DNA from: an uncultured Clostridia bacterium
Lineage (GTDB): Bacteria > Bacillota > Clostridia > Oscillospirales > Acutalibacteraceae
Direction: 5' to 3'
DNA length: 64,000 nucleotides
NCBI GenBank assembly: GCA_946407065.1
Contig: CAMJMQ010000004.1
Location: 1 to 64,000 of the forward strand
Shown here: piece by piece, positions 40,212 to 48,499 of the stretch
Layout: the number at the start of each line of letters is the position of its first letter
Position numbering within the stretch: position 1 is the stretch's first letter
The notes under the pieces: generated by a model
What the model was told of the DNA's origin: nothing
Databases searched by the model: none
The model's input: the letters and a program-made list of their open reading frames with translations, nothing else
Made by a program: the position numbers and the translations under genes

Positions 40212-40649
40212 TTGAAAACAGTGGAGATCTATACCGACGGTGCCTGCTCGGGCAATCCGGGTCCCGGCGGCTGGGGCGCTGTACTGCGCTATAACGGACA
40301 CGAAAAGGAGATCTCGGGCGGTGAAGCCCACACTACCAACAACCGCATGGAGCTCATGGCAGTGATCGAGGCGCTCAGCCTCTTAAAGGAACCGTGCGAG
40401 GTGAAGCTCTACTCCGACAGCCAATATGTCTGCAACGCCCTCAAGCTCGGCTGGGCAAGAAAATGGCAGCAAAACAACTGGATGCGCAACAAAAAAGAAA
40501 AAGCCCTCAACCCCGAATTATGGGAAAGGCTTTTGAAGCTATGCGATATCCATGATGTGGAACCCATCTGGGTCAAAGGTCACGCGGGTCACCCCGAGAA
40601 TGAACGCTGTGACCGCATGGCGGTGGCGGAGAGTCAGAAGTTTATGTAA
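40212..40649 (+). CDS. rnhA: Ribonuclease HI
   Basis: RNase HI cleaves RNA in RNA-DNA hybrids. The 145-aa protein starts [26 protein letters not shown]. The four catalytic acids are visible: Asp in YTDGA, Glu in NRMELMAV, Asp in LYSDSQYV and Asp in ERCDRMAV. His in KGHAGHPEN is the loop histidine. I start at TTG 40212, with AAGGA ten bases upstream. A 40182 ATG would add ten residues, and the 40101 frame reads through repeats. It has no operon partners and lies between a repeat array and a terminator. Confidence 0.93.
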   Translation: MKTVEIYTDGACSGNPGPGGWGAVLRYNGHEKEISGGEAHTTNNRMELMAVIEALSLLKEPCEVKLYSDSQYVCNALKLGWARKWQQNNWMRNKKEKALNPELWERLLKLCDIHDVEPIWVKGHAGHPENERCDRMAVAESQKFM

Positions 40650-40651
40650 GC

Positions 40652-40790
40652 GGTTGAGATTGCCACGGCATGAATGCCTCGCAATGACAATTCGTATGCG
40701 TTGAGTTCGCTACGGCATGAATGCCTCGCAATGACAGTTCATATATGTTGAGATTGCCACGGCATGAACACCTCGCAATAACAAATAACA
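40652..40790. repeat. Three GATTGCC/GCAATGAC elements in a row
   Basis: TTGAGATTGCCACGGCATGAATGCCTCGCAATGACA and two close variants follow each other about 45 bases apart. Each has the GGCAT/ATGCC hairpin. This is the clearest view of the family, because the ends (ATTGC and GCAAT) are inverted. Confidence 0.75.
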
Positions 40791-40795
40791 ACATC

Positions 40796-40843
40796 AAAAA
40801 GTCCCCGATATCGCGATACTGCGATACCGGGGACTTTTTAAAT
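40796..40843. terminator. Strong bidirectional terminator
   Basis: AAAAAGTCCCCG and CGGGGACTTTTT flank a further hairpin, ATATCGCGATACTGCGATA. It ends the converging rnhA and nrdR transcripts. Confidence 0.85.
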
Positions 40844-40897
40844 ACAGTAAGCTATTCAACGCGTGCATATGGCCGTTCTGCACACGGTAAATACATT

Positions 40898-41353
40898 TTA
40901 TTTTTCGAGCAGGAGCTTGTTGAGCTCTTCCATGAAGGTGTTGATATCCTTGAACTGGCGATACACGGACGCAAAGCGCACATACGCGACCTCGTCCACA
41001 TTCTTGAGCTGATCCATGGTCAGCTCGCCGATGGTCATCGAGGTGACCTCTCGATCAAGGGTGCTTTGGAGCTGGGCTTCGATCGAATCCACCATCTTCT
41101 CGATCTGTTCGATGGAAACAGGGCGCTTCTCACAGGCGCGCAGGATACCGGCAGTCAGCTTGGCACGGTCAAAGACCTCGCGCGATTTGTCACGCTTGAC
41201 GACCACGATCGGGACGGTCTCGATCACCTCATGGGTGGTAAAGCGCTTGCCGCATTTCAAGCACTCACGGCGGCGGCGGATGCGCTCACCCTCGTCGGCG
41301 GGACGGGAGTCGATAACCTTGCTTTCTTCAAATCCACAGTAGGGACACTTCAT
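40898..41353 (-). CDS. nrdR: Transcriptional repressor NrdR
   Basis: NrdR represses ribonucleotide reductase genes in response to ATP/dATP. The 151-aa protein has the zinc ribbon [42 protein letters not shown] and the ATP-cone [34 protein letters not shown]. Length and order are canonical. No nrd gene lies in the window. It is monocistronic, followed by the strong terminator above. Confidence 0.97.
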   Translation of the reverse strand: MKCPYCGFEESKVIDSRPADEGERIRRRRECLKCGKRFTTHEVIETVPIVVVKRDKSREVFDRAKLTAGILRACEKRPVSIEQIEKMVDSIEAQLQSTLDREVTSMTIGELTMDQLKNVDEVAYVRFASVYRQFKDINTFMEELNKLLLEK

Positions 41354-41977
41354 ATTTACACCCCAATATCTTGAAATAATAATTCTACAATAGAAATTAT
41401 AAACTATATATGCGATATTGGCAAGTTAACTTTTTGTAATCTGGCATTACAAAATAGTGAGGAGTTAGGAGTGAGGAGTTAGGAGTTTGGAGTTAGGAGT
41501 GAGGAGTGAGGAGTTGAGAAAAAGTGCGTTTTGTAGGGTACGGCGCTTGCCGACGTACCGCAGCAAAGCGTTGGTCAAACAACAGCATTCAAAGAGAAGA
41601 TGTGCGTTTCCGTAGGGACGAGCATTGCTCGTCCGGCATCGCAGATGCTTTTTCTCCTCTATCCGAGGTTCCTGATACATTCTACGCCCGTCATTCTCGG
41701 ATGACCGATGTGATCTCCCCTAAGGGGAGGTGTCACATAGCGACAGAGGGGTGCCGTCTCCGGCTGAGGAACATCCCTACAAAAGCAGATATTTGCTTCG
41801 CGTTATATTGGTCGTTAATCAGAAAAGCATCGGTACGTCGCAAGCGCCGTACACTACAGAGAAATTGATTTGCTTCGCGATAGGTGACGTTTGAGGGAAA
41901 TGTTTCGGGAGGAGCAAGCCCTTCCCCTACAAAAACATAAAAAAGGGAGGAACAACTCCTCCCCTATCCATATTTCA
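41354..41977. repeat. Gene-free 0.6-kb repeat block
   Basis: After a short A/T-rich nrdR promoter zone it contains eight TGAGGAG/TTAGGAG heptads (41458-41513). REP-like hairpins follow at 41533-41560, 41612-41635, 41832-41857 (foot ACTAC instead of CCTAC) and 41907-41930, and a fragment of the composite GACAGAGGGG repeat at about 41720-41760. An ORF at 41524-41868 only reads through these. Confidence 0.75.
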
Positions 41978-43162
41978 TTATTTCAAAACCGGCTGCAACG
42001 TACGATCCAATATCCCGTTCATCGCGGCGATGGCAACGCCGTAATTCACCATCGGAATACCCGCGGATACGGCAACACGTTGCCGGTGCTGCATTTCCTT
42101 TTCGTTGAGCATACAGCCGCCGCAGTGGACGATGACCTTGTAATCCGACAGATCATCGGGGAAGGTGCCGCCCGAGGTAAAGGTGAATGCGGGTTCGGCG
42201 CCCGCGTATTTTCGGATCCAGTCGGGCAGCTTCACGGTGCCGATGTCACCGCACTGGCGGTGATGGGTACAGCCCTCCGATATCAGCACCTTGTCGCCGT
42301 CACGCAGGAGCTTTAGCGCGTTCGCGCCGCGGATCAGTCCATCCAAATTGCCCTTGAAGCGCGCGAACAGGATCGAAAACGACGTCATCGGGACATCCGC
42401 GGGCGTATGCTCCGCGACCCTCTTAAACGCCTGAGAATCGGTGATTACGAGCGCGGGAGCATGTTTCAGCCTGCCGAGTGTCGCTTTCAGCTCCGTATCC
42501 TGACAGCAGATCACCGTGCAGTGATGATCGAGCAGCTCGCGCAGGGTCTGCTGCTGCGGCAGGATGATCCTGCCCTTGGGCGCGGATTCGTCGATTGGGA
42601 TGACCAGCACGACCGTATCGCCCTCCTGTACCAGATCGGCGACAATACACTTTTCCTTTTCTTCCGACTTGATCAGGGTGGCAAGGCGCTCCTTGAGCTC
42701 CCCTATCCCCTCTCCTGTCAAAGCGCTGACGAGCAATTCATGCTCATTCAGATGAGGACGCGTCGGCATGAGATCGGCTTTGTTATAGCACACGAGATAC
42801 GGCAGTTTACGCCGAGTGAATTCATCGAGCAGACGTTCATCCGCCGCGGATAGTCCGACGGTACCGTCCACCACGAGCACGGCGATATCGGTTTTACGCA
42901 GCACCTCACGGGTGCGCTCGACGCGCAGCTCACCCAAAGCGCCTTCATCGTCAAAGCCGGGGGTGTCAATGATGACGACAGGTCCCAGCGGCAACAGCTC
43001 CATCGCTTTTTGCACAGGATCGGTGGTCGTGCCGAGGGTGTCGGATACAACGGAGATACGCTGATTGGTCACGGTATTGACAACGCTGGATTTTCCCGCG
43101 TTACGCCGCCCGAAAAAGGCGATATGCGGACGCAGCGCGGATACGGTTGAATTTAACGACAT
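41978..43162 (-). CDS. hydF: [FeFe]-hydrogenase maturation GTPase HydF
   Basis: HydF is the scaffold and GTPase that receives the diiron precursor and passes it to the hydrogenase HydA. The 394-aa protein has the P-loop FFGRRNAGKSSVVNTV, switch DTLGTTTDPV, G3 DTPGFDDEG and the NKxD motif in CYNKADLM. The C-terminal cluster-binding residues appear in CTHHRQCGDIG and HCGGCMLN. The start is the ATG at 43162 with AAAGGG upstream. The longer frame to 43219 begins in a REP. hydG lies upstream on the same strand with a 160-bp gap carrying two REPs. Confidence 0.96.
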   Translation of the reverse strand: MSLNSTVSALRPHIAFFGRRNAGKSSVVNTVTNQRISVVSDTLGTTTDPVQKAMELLPLGPVVIIDTPGFDDEGALGELRVERTREVLRKTDIAVLVVDGTVGLSAADERLLDEFTRRKLPYLVCYNKADLMPTRPHLNEHELLVSALTGEGIGELKERLATLIKSEEKEKCIVADLVQEGDTVVLVIPIDESAPKGRIILPQQQTLRELLDHHCTVICCQDTELKATLGRLKHAPALVITDSQAFKRVAEHTPADVPMTSFSILFARFKGNLDGLIRGANALKLLRDGDKVLISEGCTHHRQCGDIGTVKLPDWIRKYAGAEPAFTFTSGGTFPDDLSDYKVIVHCGGCMLNEKEMQHRQRVAVSAGIPMVNYGVAIAAMNGILDRTLQPVLK

Positions 43163-43182
43163 GATAAACCCTTTCGGTATAT

Positions 43183-43314
43183 TGTAGGGCGGGGGCTTGC
43201 TCCCGCCGTGGCTTGACATATTTAATGAAAGTTTAACAAAGGAATTTTTTTATTGATTATGTAAGAAATTTTTCACTACATAAACGCTTCGGCGGGAGCA
43301 AGCCCCCGCCCTAC
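43183..43314. repeat. Inverted pair of REP-like hairpins between hydG and hydF
   Basis: 43183-43207 (GTAGGGCGGGGGCTTGCTCCCGCC) and 43291-43314 (its reverse complement type, ending CCCTAC) face each other with about 85 bp between them. They lie inside the presumed hydG-hydF operon. Confidence 0.8.
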
Positions 43315-43322
43315 GGATTTGA

Positions 43323-44771
43323 TCAAAATCGGAAATCTCTGCGGTTGGAATTCTTGATATCCTCGATATTCTGCGCGGCAACGGCGCGTACCTTCTCCTT
43401 CGGGATGCGCTTTAACTCCTTCGCGATCATATCAAAGCCGATCGCCTTGGTCTCGGGAGAAGCGTAATCCACCAGATACTCGGCGAGCGTCATCAGCGCG
43501 TTCGGATGACAGCAGTTGAGGATCTGACCGCTCTTGCACAGCGACATGAAGCGGTCGCCGGTTCTGCCCTCGCGATAGCACGCGGTACAGAACGACGGGA
43601 TATGTCCGCTCTGCATCAGCCACGCGACAACTTCATCCAGCGTGCGCTGGTCGGAAACATCGAACTGCTCGGTATCATGCGGACGATCCTTCTCCGCATA
43701 GCCGCCGACAGAGGTTCTCGAACCGCCCGATACCTGAGAGATACCCAGGCGCAGGAGTTTGGAGCGAACCGCTTCACTCTCACGGGTCGAGATGATCATG
43801 CCTGTGTACGGAACCGCCAGACGAATGCAGGCGGTGATCTTCTCAAAGGTCTCGTCATCGATACCGCCGTCGAACTCGTCGGGGTCAATATCGTCGGCAC
43901 GCTTGACGCGCGGCACGGAGATCGTGTGCGGGCCTACGCCGTGGACAGCCTCCAGATGCTCGGCGTGCATCAACAGTCCCGCAAACTCATATTTATACAT
44001 TTCCAATCCAAACAGAACGCCCAGACCCACATCGTCGATGCCGCCCTGCATCGCGCGATCCATCGCCTCGGTGTGATAGTCATAATCATGCTTGGGGCCT
44101 GTGGGATGGAGCTGCAGGTAGCTTTCCTTATGATAGGTCTCCTGAAACAGGATATAGGTGCCGATGCCCGCGTCCTTGAGCTTAGTGTAGTTCTCAACGG
44201 TGGTCGCGGCGATATTGACATTGACGCGACGGATCGCGCCGTTCTTATGCTTGATAGAGTAGATGGTGTCGATGCACTCGAGGATGTACTCGATCGGGTT
44301 CATCACGGGATCCTCTCCGCTCTCGATAGCAAGACGCTTGTGACCCATATCCTGCAGGGCAATGACCTCCGCTTTGACCTCTTCCTGGGTCAGCTTCTTG
44401 CGCGGAATGGTCTTGTTCTTCATATGATACGGGCAGTACAGACAGCCGTTGACGCAGTAGTTCGAGAGATACAGCGGCGCGAAGATGACGATACGGTTGC
44501 CGTAGAAGGCGAGCTTGATCTCCTCCGCGATCTCATAAATACGCTTGGTCACCTCGGGATCCTCGCACGCGAGCAGTACGGAAGCCTCACGATGGGTCAG
44601 TCCGTTACAGCGGCAGCCGGTCGCGGTCGGGATCGGACGCGCCTTTTCGAGGATCTCGTTGATCAGGGTCATGTTGTTCTTATTCTTCTCGGCATAAGCG
44701 AGGGTCTCGCGGATCTCTTCATCATTGATGAACTCCTCCGCGTGTAATGAAGCAGGGTTGTAAATAGCCAT
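43323..44771 (-). CDS. hydG: [FeFe]-hydrogenase H-cluster radical SAM maturase HydG
   Basis: HydG cleaves tyrosine to supply CO and cyanide for the H-cluster. The 482-aa protein has the radical SAM motif in YLSNYCVNGCLYCPYHMKNK near residue 110 and an ESGEDP segment. The HydG-specific C-terminal cysteine set CTACYREGRTGDRF and CKSGQILNCCHPN binds the second cluster. The C-terminal set separates it from the thiamine enzyme ThiH. A strong start (GGAGATCAT before ATG). HydF is downstream; hydE and hydA are not in the window. Confidence 0.96.
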   Translation of the reverse strand: MAIYNPASLHAEEFINDEEIRETLAYAEKNKNNMTLINEILEKARPIPTATGCRCNGLTHREASVLLACEDPEVTKRIYEIAEEIKLAFYGNRIVIFAPLYLSNYCVNGCLYCPYHMKNKTIPRKKLTQEEVKAEVIALQDMGHKRLAIESGEDPVMNPIEYILECIDTIYSIKHKNGAIRRVNVNIAATTVENYTKLKDAGIGTYILFQETYHKESYLQLHPTGPKHDYDYHTEAMDRAMQGGIDDVGLGVLFGLEMYKYEFAGLLMHAEHLEAVHGVGPHTISVPRVKRADDIDPDEFDGGIDDETFEKITACIRLAVPYTGMIISTRESEAVRSKLLRLGISQVSGGSRTSVGGYAEKDRPHDTEQFDVSDQRTLDEVVAWLMQSGHIPSFCTACYREGRTGDRFMSLCKSGQILNCCHPNALMTLAEYLVDYASPETKAIGFDMIAKELKRIPKEKVRAVAAQNIEDIKNSNRRDFRF

Positions 44772-44808
44772 GTGTATGATCTCCTTATTTGAATAATGCT
44801 TTACTAAA

Positions 44809-44955
44809 TTAGAAATTAGGAATTAGAAATTAGGAATGTTGGGAGGGCTTCGCCCTCACCCGTTTTGTATACGGAACAATAACGCGCAGTGCTGTTCATA
44901 TTGGAATCAAAACACGAAGTGTCTCCCTTAATTCCTCATTCCTCATTCCTCATTA
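44809..44955. repeat. Heptad pair with central hairpin, ends at regulator stop codon
   Basis: Left arm 44809-44836 is TTAGAAA/TTAGGAA and the right arm 44932-44955 is TTCCTCA repeated, its complement. The hairpin GGGAGGGCTTCGCCCTCACCC sits beside the left arm. The last heptad overlaps the stop codon of the TM1266-like gene. Confidence 0.75.
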
Positions 44956-45198
44956 AATCGACGCGTACGCTGTTTTAACGCTCACGCCCGGCAGGGAGCC
45001 GATCTTCCCGCTCAAGGCGGCGGTCTTGTCCTGCGGCGCGTCCACGGCGACGCTGATCAGCCTGAGCCCGCGTTCCTTATACGGCACGCCCATACGGCCG
45101 ATCACATAGTCCGCAAAGCCCGATAACAGCTCATTGATCTCCTTTGTCGCGTCATCGTTTTCCACGATGATACTGACGACAGCGACACGTGTGTCCAT
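44953..45198 (-). CDS. TM1266-family iron-only hydrogenase system regulator
   Basis: The 81-aa ACT-like protein matches the small TM1266 family, found next to hydrogenase maturases and thought to regulate the iron-only hydrogenase system. It reads MDTRVAVVSIIVENDDATKEINELL, then GRMGVPYKERGLRLISVAVDA, then LSGKIGSLPGVSVKTAY, the beta-alpha-beta layout of an ACT fold. It is immediately upstream of hydG in the same direction. AAAGGATGTGAG precedes the ATG. It has a long 5' leader (below). Confidence 0.9.
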   Translation of the reverse strand: MDTRVAVVSIIVENDDATKEINELLSGFADYVIGRMGVPYKERGLRLISVAVDAPQDKTAALSGKIGSLPGVSVKTAYASI

Positions 45199-45470
45199 TA
45201 CTTCTCACATCCTTTATCTGAGCGATATCGCACCGCTCACCTCATGAAATGACACGTATTTTTGACTTACTCGCAGTATTCACATAACATCAGAAATAAA
45301 AAAGCCGCACCCACAGGCGCGGCAAATAGCGATCAAGGGAGCAAAAGCGCATACCGCGCCGCTCCGAATGTGCGGTTTGTCAACGCCTTTCACTCAGGTG
45401 ATCCACGGATCTGCCTTTATGTCAGGTCATTTCTGTGTTCAGTGTAACACAGAAGTGACCGCAAGTCAAT
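45199..45470 (-). promoter_or_regulatory. Promoter and 240-nt leader with internal terminator
   Basis: On the minus strand TTGACT (45464-45469), a 17-base spacer and TACACT (45441-45446) form a near-consensus promoter. The transcript would start near 45434. An intrinsic terminator (GCCGCGCCTGTGGGTGCGGC then TTTTTT, 45298-45323) lies about 110 bases before the TM1266-like ATG. The leader carries a 19-base direct repeat 28 bases apart (45385-45403 and 45413-45431, core GCCTTT-N3-TCAGGT on plus) and further G/C stems. It may be a small RNA of about 130 nt or an attenuator of the hyd operon. I do not recognise a known riboswitch class. Confidence 0.6.
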
Positions 45471-45710
45471 ACAATGTTTGCGAGTAAATTCATCCTGTAA
45501 AATCATCCTCTGTTTCTCAACCCTAACTGATAACACAAAACCACGAAGCACCATAAATTCATCATTTTGATATCGGGACGTAGAGGGCGACACCCCTACA
45601 GTTTATGTAACTCCTCACTCCTAACTCCTCACTCCTAACTTCGATTATATTGACATTTTCCGACAAGTTCAGTATAATCCGAGTAGAAAGCTCATAAATA
45701 AGAAAAGATC
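45471..45710. other. Gene-free gap with one heptad locus
   Basis: It contains ACTCCTC/ACTCCTA heptads (45610-45637) and a worn REP-like piece near 45575-45600. The region 45648-45700 looks like the promoter of the acyltransferase gene, with TTGACA at about 45659 and TATAAT at about 45672. That spacing is too short to be confident. Confidence 0.5.
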
Positions 45711-45755
45711 GTGATTCTTGATTTGATCACGATAATGTATCCTGTGAGGCAAAAG

Positions 45756-46835
45756 ATGATCGACAAAACAAGACCGCGCATCTTTAAATTTGACAACGTC
45801 AAGCTGCTCGTGATGATCCTGGTCGTCGTCGGCAGCTTTGCGGAGGAGTTCGCCGATGAAAGCGATATGTTTCGCTCATGGTTCATCTTCGTCAACTCTT
45901 TCGCGGCGCCGCTTTATATCTTTTTGAACGGACTGTTCCAAAAGAAGTTCCAAAAGGATTATCGACCGAATCTGCACAAGATCAGCTATTACCTGATCCT
46001 GGGATTCCTGTTAAAAATTGCGATCTATGCCCTGAGGCGGTTCAATGGTGAACAGATCGGACTGGATCTGTTCGGCAGCGCCGGCATCGACTGGTATTTC
46101 TTTGTGATCGTCATGTACACGGTCACGCTGTACCTGCTCAAGGACGTTCACCCCGGGATCGTGATCCCGGCTACGATCGTGCTGGGCGTTGCGGCGGGCT
46201 TCTTCCCACTGGGTGACAGCTTCTATCTGATGCGCTACTTTGTATTTCTGCCCTTCTACGCAACGGGCTATTACTTGACACCGCACACGGTAAGGCGCTT
46301 TTCTCACCGGACACAAGTCAAGCTCGCGGGCGTAGCGTTCCTGGTGGTCTTCTTCATCCTCTGCTTCAGGATGAGAGAGACCATCTATCCCCTGCGCATG
46401 CTGTTCACCGGCAGAAACCCCTACAGCATCGTTCCTATCGAGGGCTGCACCTTCTATCACCGACTGCTGTGCTACGGCATCTCGGCAGTGATGATCATCT
46501 CGGTCATCGCCATCATCCCCAACCGCAAGGTGCCGCTGCTCACCCACATGGGGCGCAACACCCTGACCGTTCTCTTCTGGCATTATCCGATCGTACTGCT
46601 GATGTGGCACTTCGGCGCGTTTGACTTCCTGCTGTCACTGGGCGATCCACTGTGGAAATTCAGCATACTGACCATTGCGATCCTGACGGCGCTGCTCCTG
46701 TCGTTTGATATCTTCAGCTGGCCGCTGAGAAAGCTGCAGGCGCTGATCGAGAAGATCCCGCTGATCCCGTGTGTCGTCATGGACAGCGTCATGCTGATCG
46801 CGGCAGCAGTCGTCAACCTGTGGTTCCCGATTTAA
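45756..46835 (+). CDS. Acyltransferase-3-like multi-pass membrane protein
   Basis: The 359-aa protein has about ten hydrophobic helices and resembles membrane acyltransferases of the acyltransferase-3/OpgC superfamily, which O-acylate surface sugars. It begins with the typical FKFDNVKLLVMILVVVGSF (catalytic His of this motif is replaced by Gly-Ser here). It continues with SFAAPLYIFLNGLF and ends with GRNTLTVLFWHYPIVLL, a motif shared with such enzymes. Missing the usual RxxxxDxxRxxAxxxVxxxH histidine raises doubt about activity. ATG at 45756 after GTGAGG. It is monocistronic, with a hairpin at 46906-46932 downstream. Confidence 0.7.
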   Translation: MIDKTRPRIFKFDNVKLLVMILVVVGSFAEEFADESDMFRSWFIFVNSFAAPLYIFLNGLFQKKFQKDYRPNLHKISYYLILGFLLKIAIYALRRFNGEQIGLDLFGSAGIDWYFFVIVMYTVTLYLLKDVHPGIVIPATIVLGVAAGFFPLGDSFYLMRYFVFLPFYATGYYLTPHTVRRFSHRTQVKLAGVAFLVVFFILCFRMRETIYPLRMLFTGRNPYSIVPIEGCTFYHRLLCYGISAVMIISVIAIIPNRKVPLLTHMGRNTLTVLFWHYPIVLLMWHFGAFDFLLSLGDPLWKFSILTIAILTALLLSFDIFSWPLRKLQALIEKIPLIPCVVMDSVMLIAAAVVNLWFPI

Positions 46836-47310
46836 CGGTAATCGGTTGGGATTGCCGCGAGCTAAGAACCCGGCAATGATAATGTGTATACCGATCTCAC
46901 TTTGACGGCACGGTTCATCCGTGCCGTCAGTTTGTCGAAAAAAATGTTTGCTGGGAGCAGCACTTCCTCAACCCTCCCTCTGACGAGGGAGGTGGGTTCG
47001 CCTATGGCGAACTCGGAGGGAGAGATAACGATGCGCCGCAATGATAATCCGACTTTTGACTCAAGCCGCATTTTATGTACCTATTTTAACAGTATTGAGT
47101 CAATCTTTATTCTTTCATTATGACGTTGCGTTATCTCTCCCCCGCGAACATAACAGTATTCTCTTTCTGAGAGTCAGCCCGCATGCCCCCTCGTCAGAGG
47201 GGGGCAGAAAAAGTTGCACGAGCCCCTGTGACACGCGTGTTCGTCAGGGGGGGCTGGACAGGTTCTTCTACAGTCTGTCGGCACGGTTCGTCCGTGCCGT
47301 TTTTCTTTTG
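46836..47310. repeat. Gene-free 0.5-kb repeat block with MITE copy 1
   Basis: It contains a GATTGCC-type remnant (46850-46880), hairpins GACGGCACGG/CCGTGCCGTC (46906-46932) and GGCACGG/CCGTGCC followed by TTTTT (47276-47305, a plus-strand terminator). Between them is a modular element (46969-47207): outer palindromes CCCTCTGACGAGGG and CCCTCGTCAGAGGG, and an inner 126-bp MITE-like core at 47018-47143 with TIRs GGGAGAGATAACG/CGTTATCTCTCCC. At 47221-47262 is a CCCCTGT/CAGGGG stem with a GACACGCGTGTT tip. Confidence 0.8.
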
Positions 47311-47313
47311 CAA

Positions 47314-47406
47314 AAGTATTTAAAATATTTTTGAAATAACTATTGACTTTTCTCGGAAATGGGGTTATATTTAGCTCAAGCAAGTATTTAAAGAAATTTT
47401 GAAATA
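47314..47406 (+). promoter_or_regulatory. Promoter flanked by 25-bp direct repeats (probable autoregulatory operators)
   Basis: TTGACT (47343-47348), 17 bases, TATATT (47366-47371). A 25-bp A/T-rich sequence occurs on both sides, at 47314-47338 and 47382-47406 (AAGTATTTAAA...TTTTGAAATA; 22 of 25 match). Each copy is nearly palindromic. The layout suggests binding by the ArsR-type regulator encoded 18 bp downstream. Confidence 0.75.
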
Positions 47407-47423
47407 GATCGTGAGGTGAGCCA

Positions 47424-47681
47424 ATGTCGTTAGGCAGTACATTCAAAACGTTATCCGATCCGCAGCGGCGCGAGATCCTGATGCTGATCAAGAAAAACTA
47501 CCGCATGTCAGCGGGTGAGATCGCCGATGCGATGCACGTGTCGCCGCAAAAGCTCAGTTATCATTTAAAATTGCTCAAAGAAAGCGATCTGCTGATCGAA
47601 AGCAAGGAGAAGAACTTTGTTTATTATGAGCTCAATGCCTCGCTCTTTGACGAGCTGATCCTCTGGCTCAAACAATTCTGA
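47424..47681 (+). CDS. ArsR/SdpR-family winged-helix repressor
   Basis: The 85-aa protein is a minimal winged helix: STFKTLSDPQRREILMLIKKNYRMSAGEIADAMHVSPQKLSYHLKLLKESDLLIESKEKNFVYYELN. It lacks the ELCVC metal site of ArsR sensors and is closest in style to SdpR-type autorepressors that control an SdpI immunity gene. That match is supported by the SdpI-like gene 130 bp downstream and by the operator-like repeats upstream. ATG after GTGAGGTGA. Confidence 0.88.
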   Translation: MSLGSTFKTLSDPQRREILMLIKKNYRMSAGEIADAMHVSPQKLSYHLKLLKESDLLIESKEKNFVYYELNASLFDELILWLKQF

Positions 47682-47754
47682 GGGCACGGACGCGAGGCGT
47701 CTTTTCTCTCCTCTATCCGGGGTTCCTGCATTATTCTGCGTCCATCATCCTCCG

Positions 47755-47776
47755 GATGGTCAATGACCATCCCTAC
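47755..47776 (-). repeat. REP-like hairpin between sdpR-like and sdpI-like genes
   Basis: GGATGGTCAATGACCATCC then CTAC. It sits inside the presumed two-gene operon. Confidence 0.75.
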
Positions 47777-47810
47777 AAAATATTATATTTTCTAACGGAG
47801 GTATCCTATT

Positions 47811-48488
47811 ATGAAAAAATTCAAAAGAATCATGATCATGATCTTGGCTGTCCTGCCGATGATCTACACCGCGATCGCCGTATTCTTCTTCCTGCCCGAT
47901 ACTGTCGCGGCGCACTTCGGCATCGACGGCACACCCGACCGCTACGGTTCCAAATATGAAGCCTTCCTCTTCCCCGCCATCATCCTCGGCATCGCCCTGT
48001 TTTATTTCCTTTACAGAAAATTCCAACAGAGATCCTCTACCGATGAAAACGACCGTACCGCGCGGAATCTAGACATTCTGGACACGGTGATTCTGATCGT
48101 CACGGTCCTGTTCAACGCGCTGTGCGTTTTTCTGCTGACCATCATGAAGCATCCCGCGACAATGAAGAACAAGGAGAACATGATCTTCGTCATTATCTCC
48201 ACCATCATAGGCGTGCTGTTCATCCTGCTCGGTAATATTCTTCCCAAGACCAAGCCCAATTCCTTTATCGGCGTACGCCTGAGCTGGTGCATGGACTCCG
48301 ACGAGCACTGGCATATCACCAACCGCAACTGCGGTATCGCGATGGTGCTGTCGGGTATCTGCACCGTGATCGCGGGGCTGATCGTCAAAAACGGCACCTA
48401 TGTCATCTACATGATCCTCTCCCTGATCCTCTTTTTAGCGGTTGCAACAATATATTCTTATGTTATAATAAAGGGTAAGAAGAAATAA
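47811..48488 (+). CDS. SdpI-like membrane immunity-type protein
   Basis: The 225-aa membrane protein starts with a DUF1648-like segment (LPMIYTAIAVFFFLPDTVAAHFGIDGTPDRYGSK) and ends with an SdpI domain. The hallmark of that domain is GVRLSWCMDSDEHWHITNRNCGIAMVLSG. In B. subtilis SdpI protects against the SDP toxin and sequesters SdpR at the membrane. No sdpC toxin gene is visible, so this may be defensive or a signalling pair. Start after ACGGAGG. It follows the SdpR-like gene with a REP between. Confidence 0.9.
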   Translation: MKKFKRIMIMILAVLPMIYTAIAVFFFLPDTVAAHFGIDGTPDRYGSKYEAFLFPAIILGIALFYFLYRKFQQRSSTDENDRTARNLDILDTVILIVTVLFNALCVFLLTIMKHPATMKNKENMIFVIISTIIGVLFILLGNILPKTKPNSFIGVRLSWCMDSDEHWHITNRNCGIAMVLSGICTVIAGLIVKNGTYVIYMILSLILFLAVATIYSYVIIKGKKK

Positions 48489-48499
48489 GGAGTACGACC

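Noticed and set aside
41378..41420. NrdR boxes in the nrdR promoter
   Set aside because: The A/T-rich ACTATATATGCGATATTG resembles half of a box, but I could not find two properly spaced boxes.
41524..41868. 114-aa plus ORF
   Set aside because: Covers REP hairpins and composite repeat fragments, with no Shine-Dalgarno or domain.
45199..45470. TPP, SAM, THF, ZTP, T-box or SRP RNA in the hyd leader
   Set aside because: Signature sequences of these classes were looked for by eye and not found. It remains unclassified.
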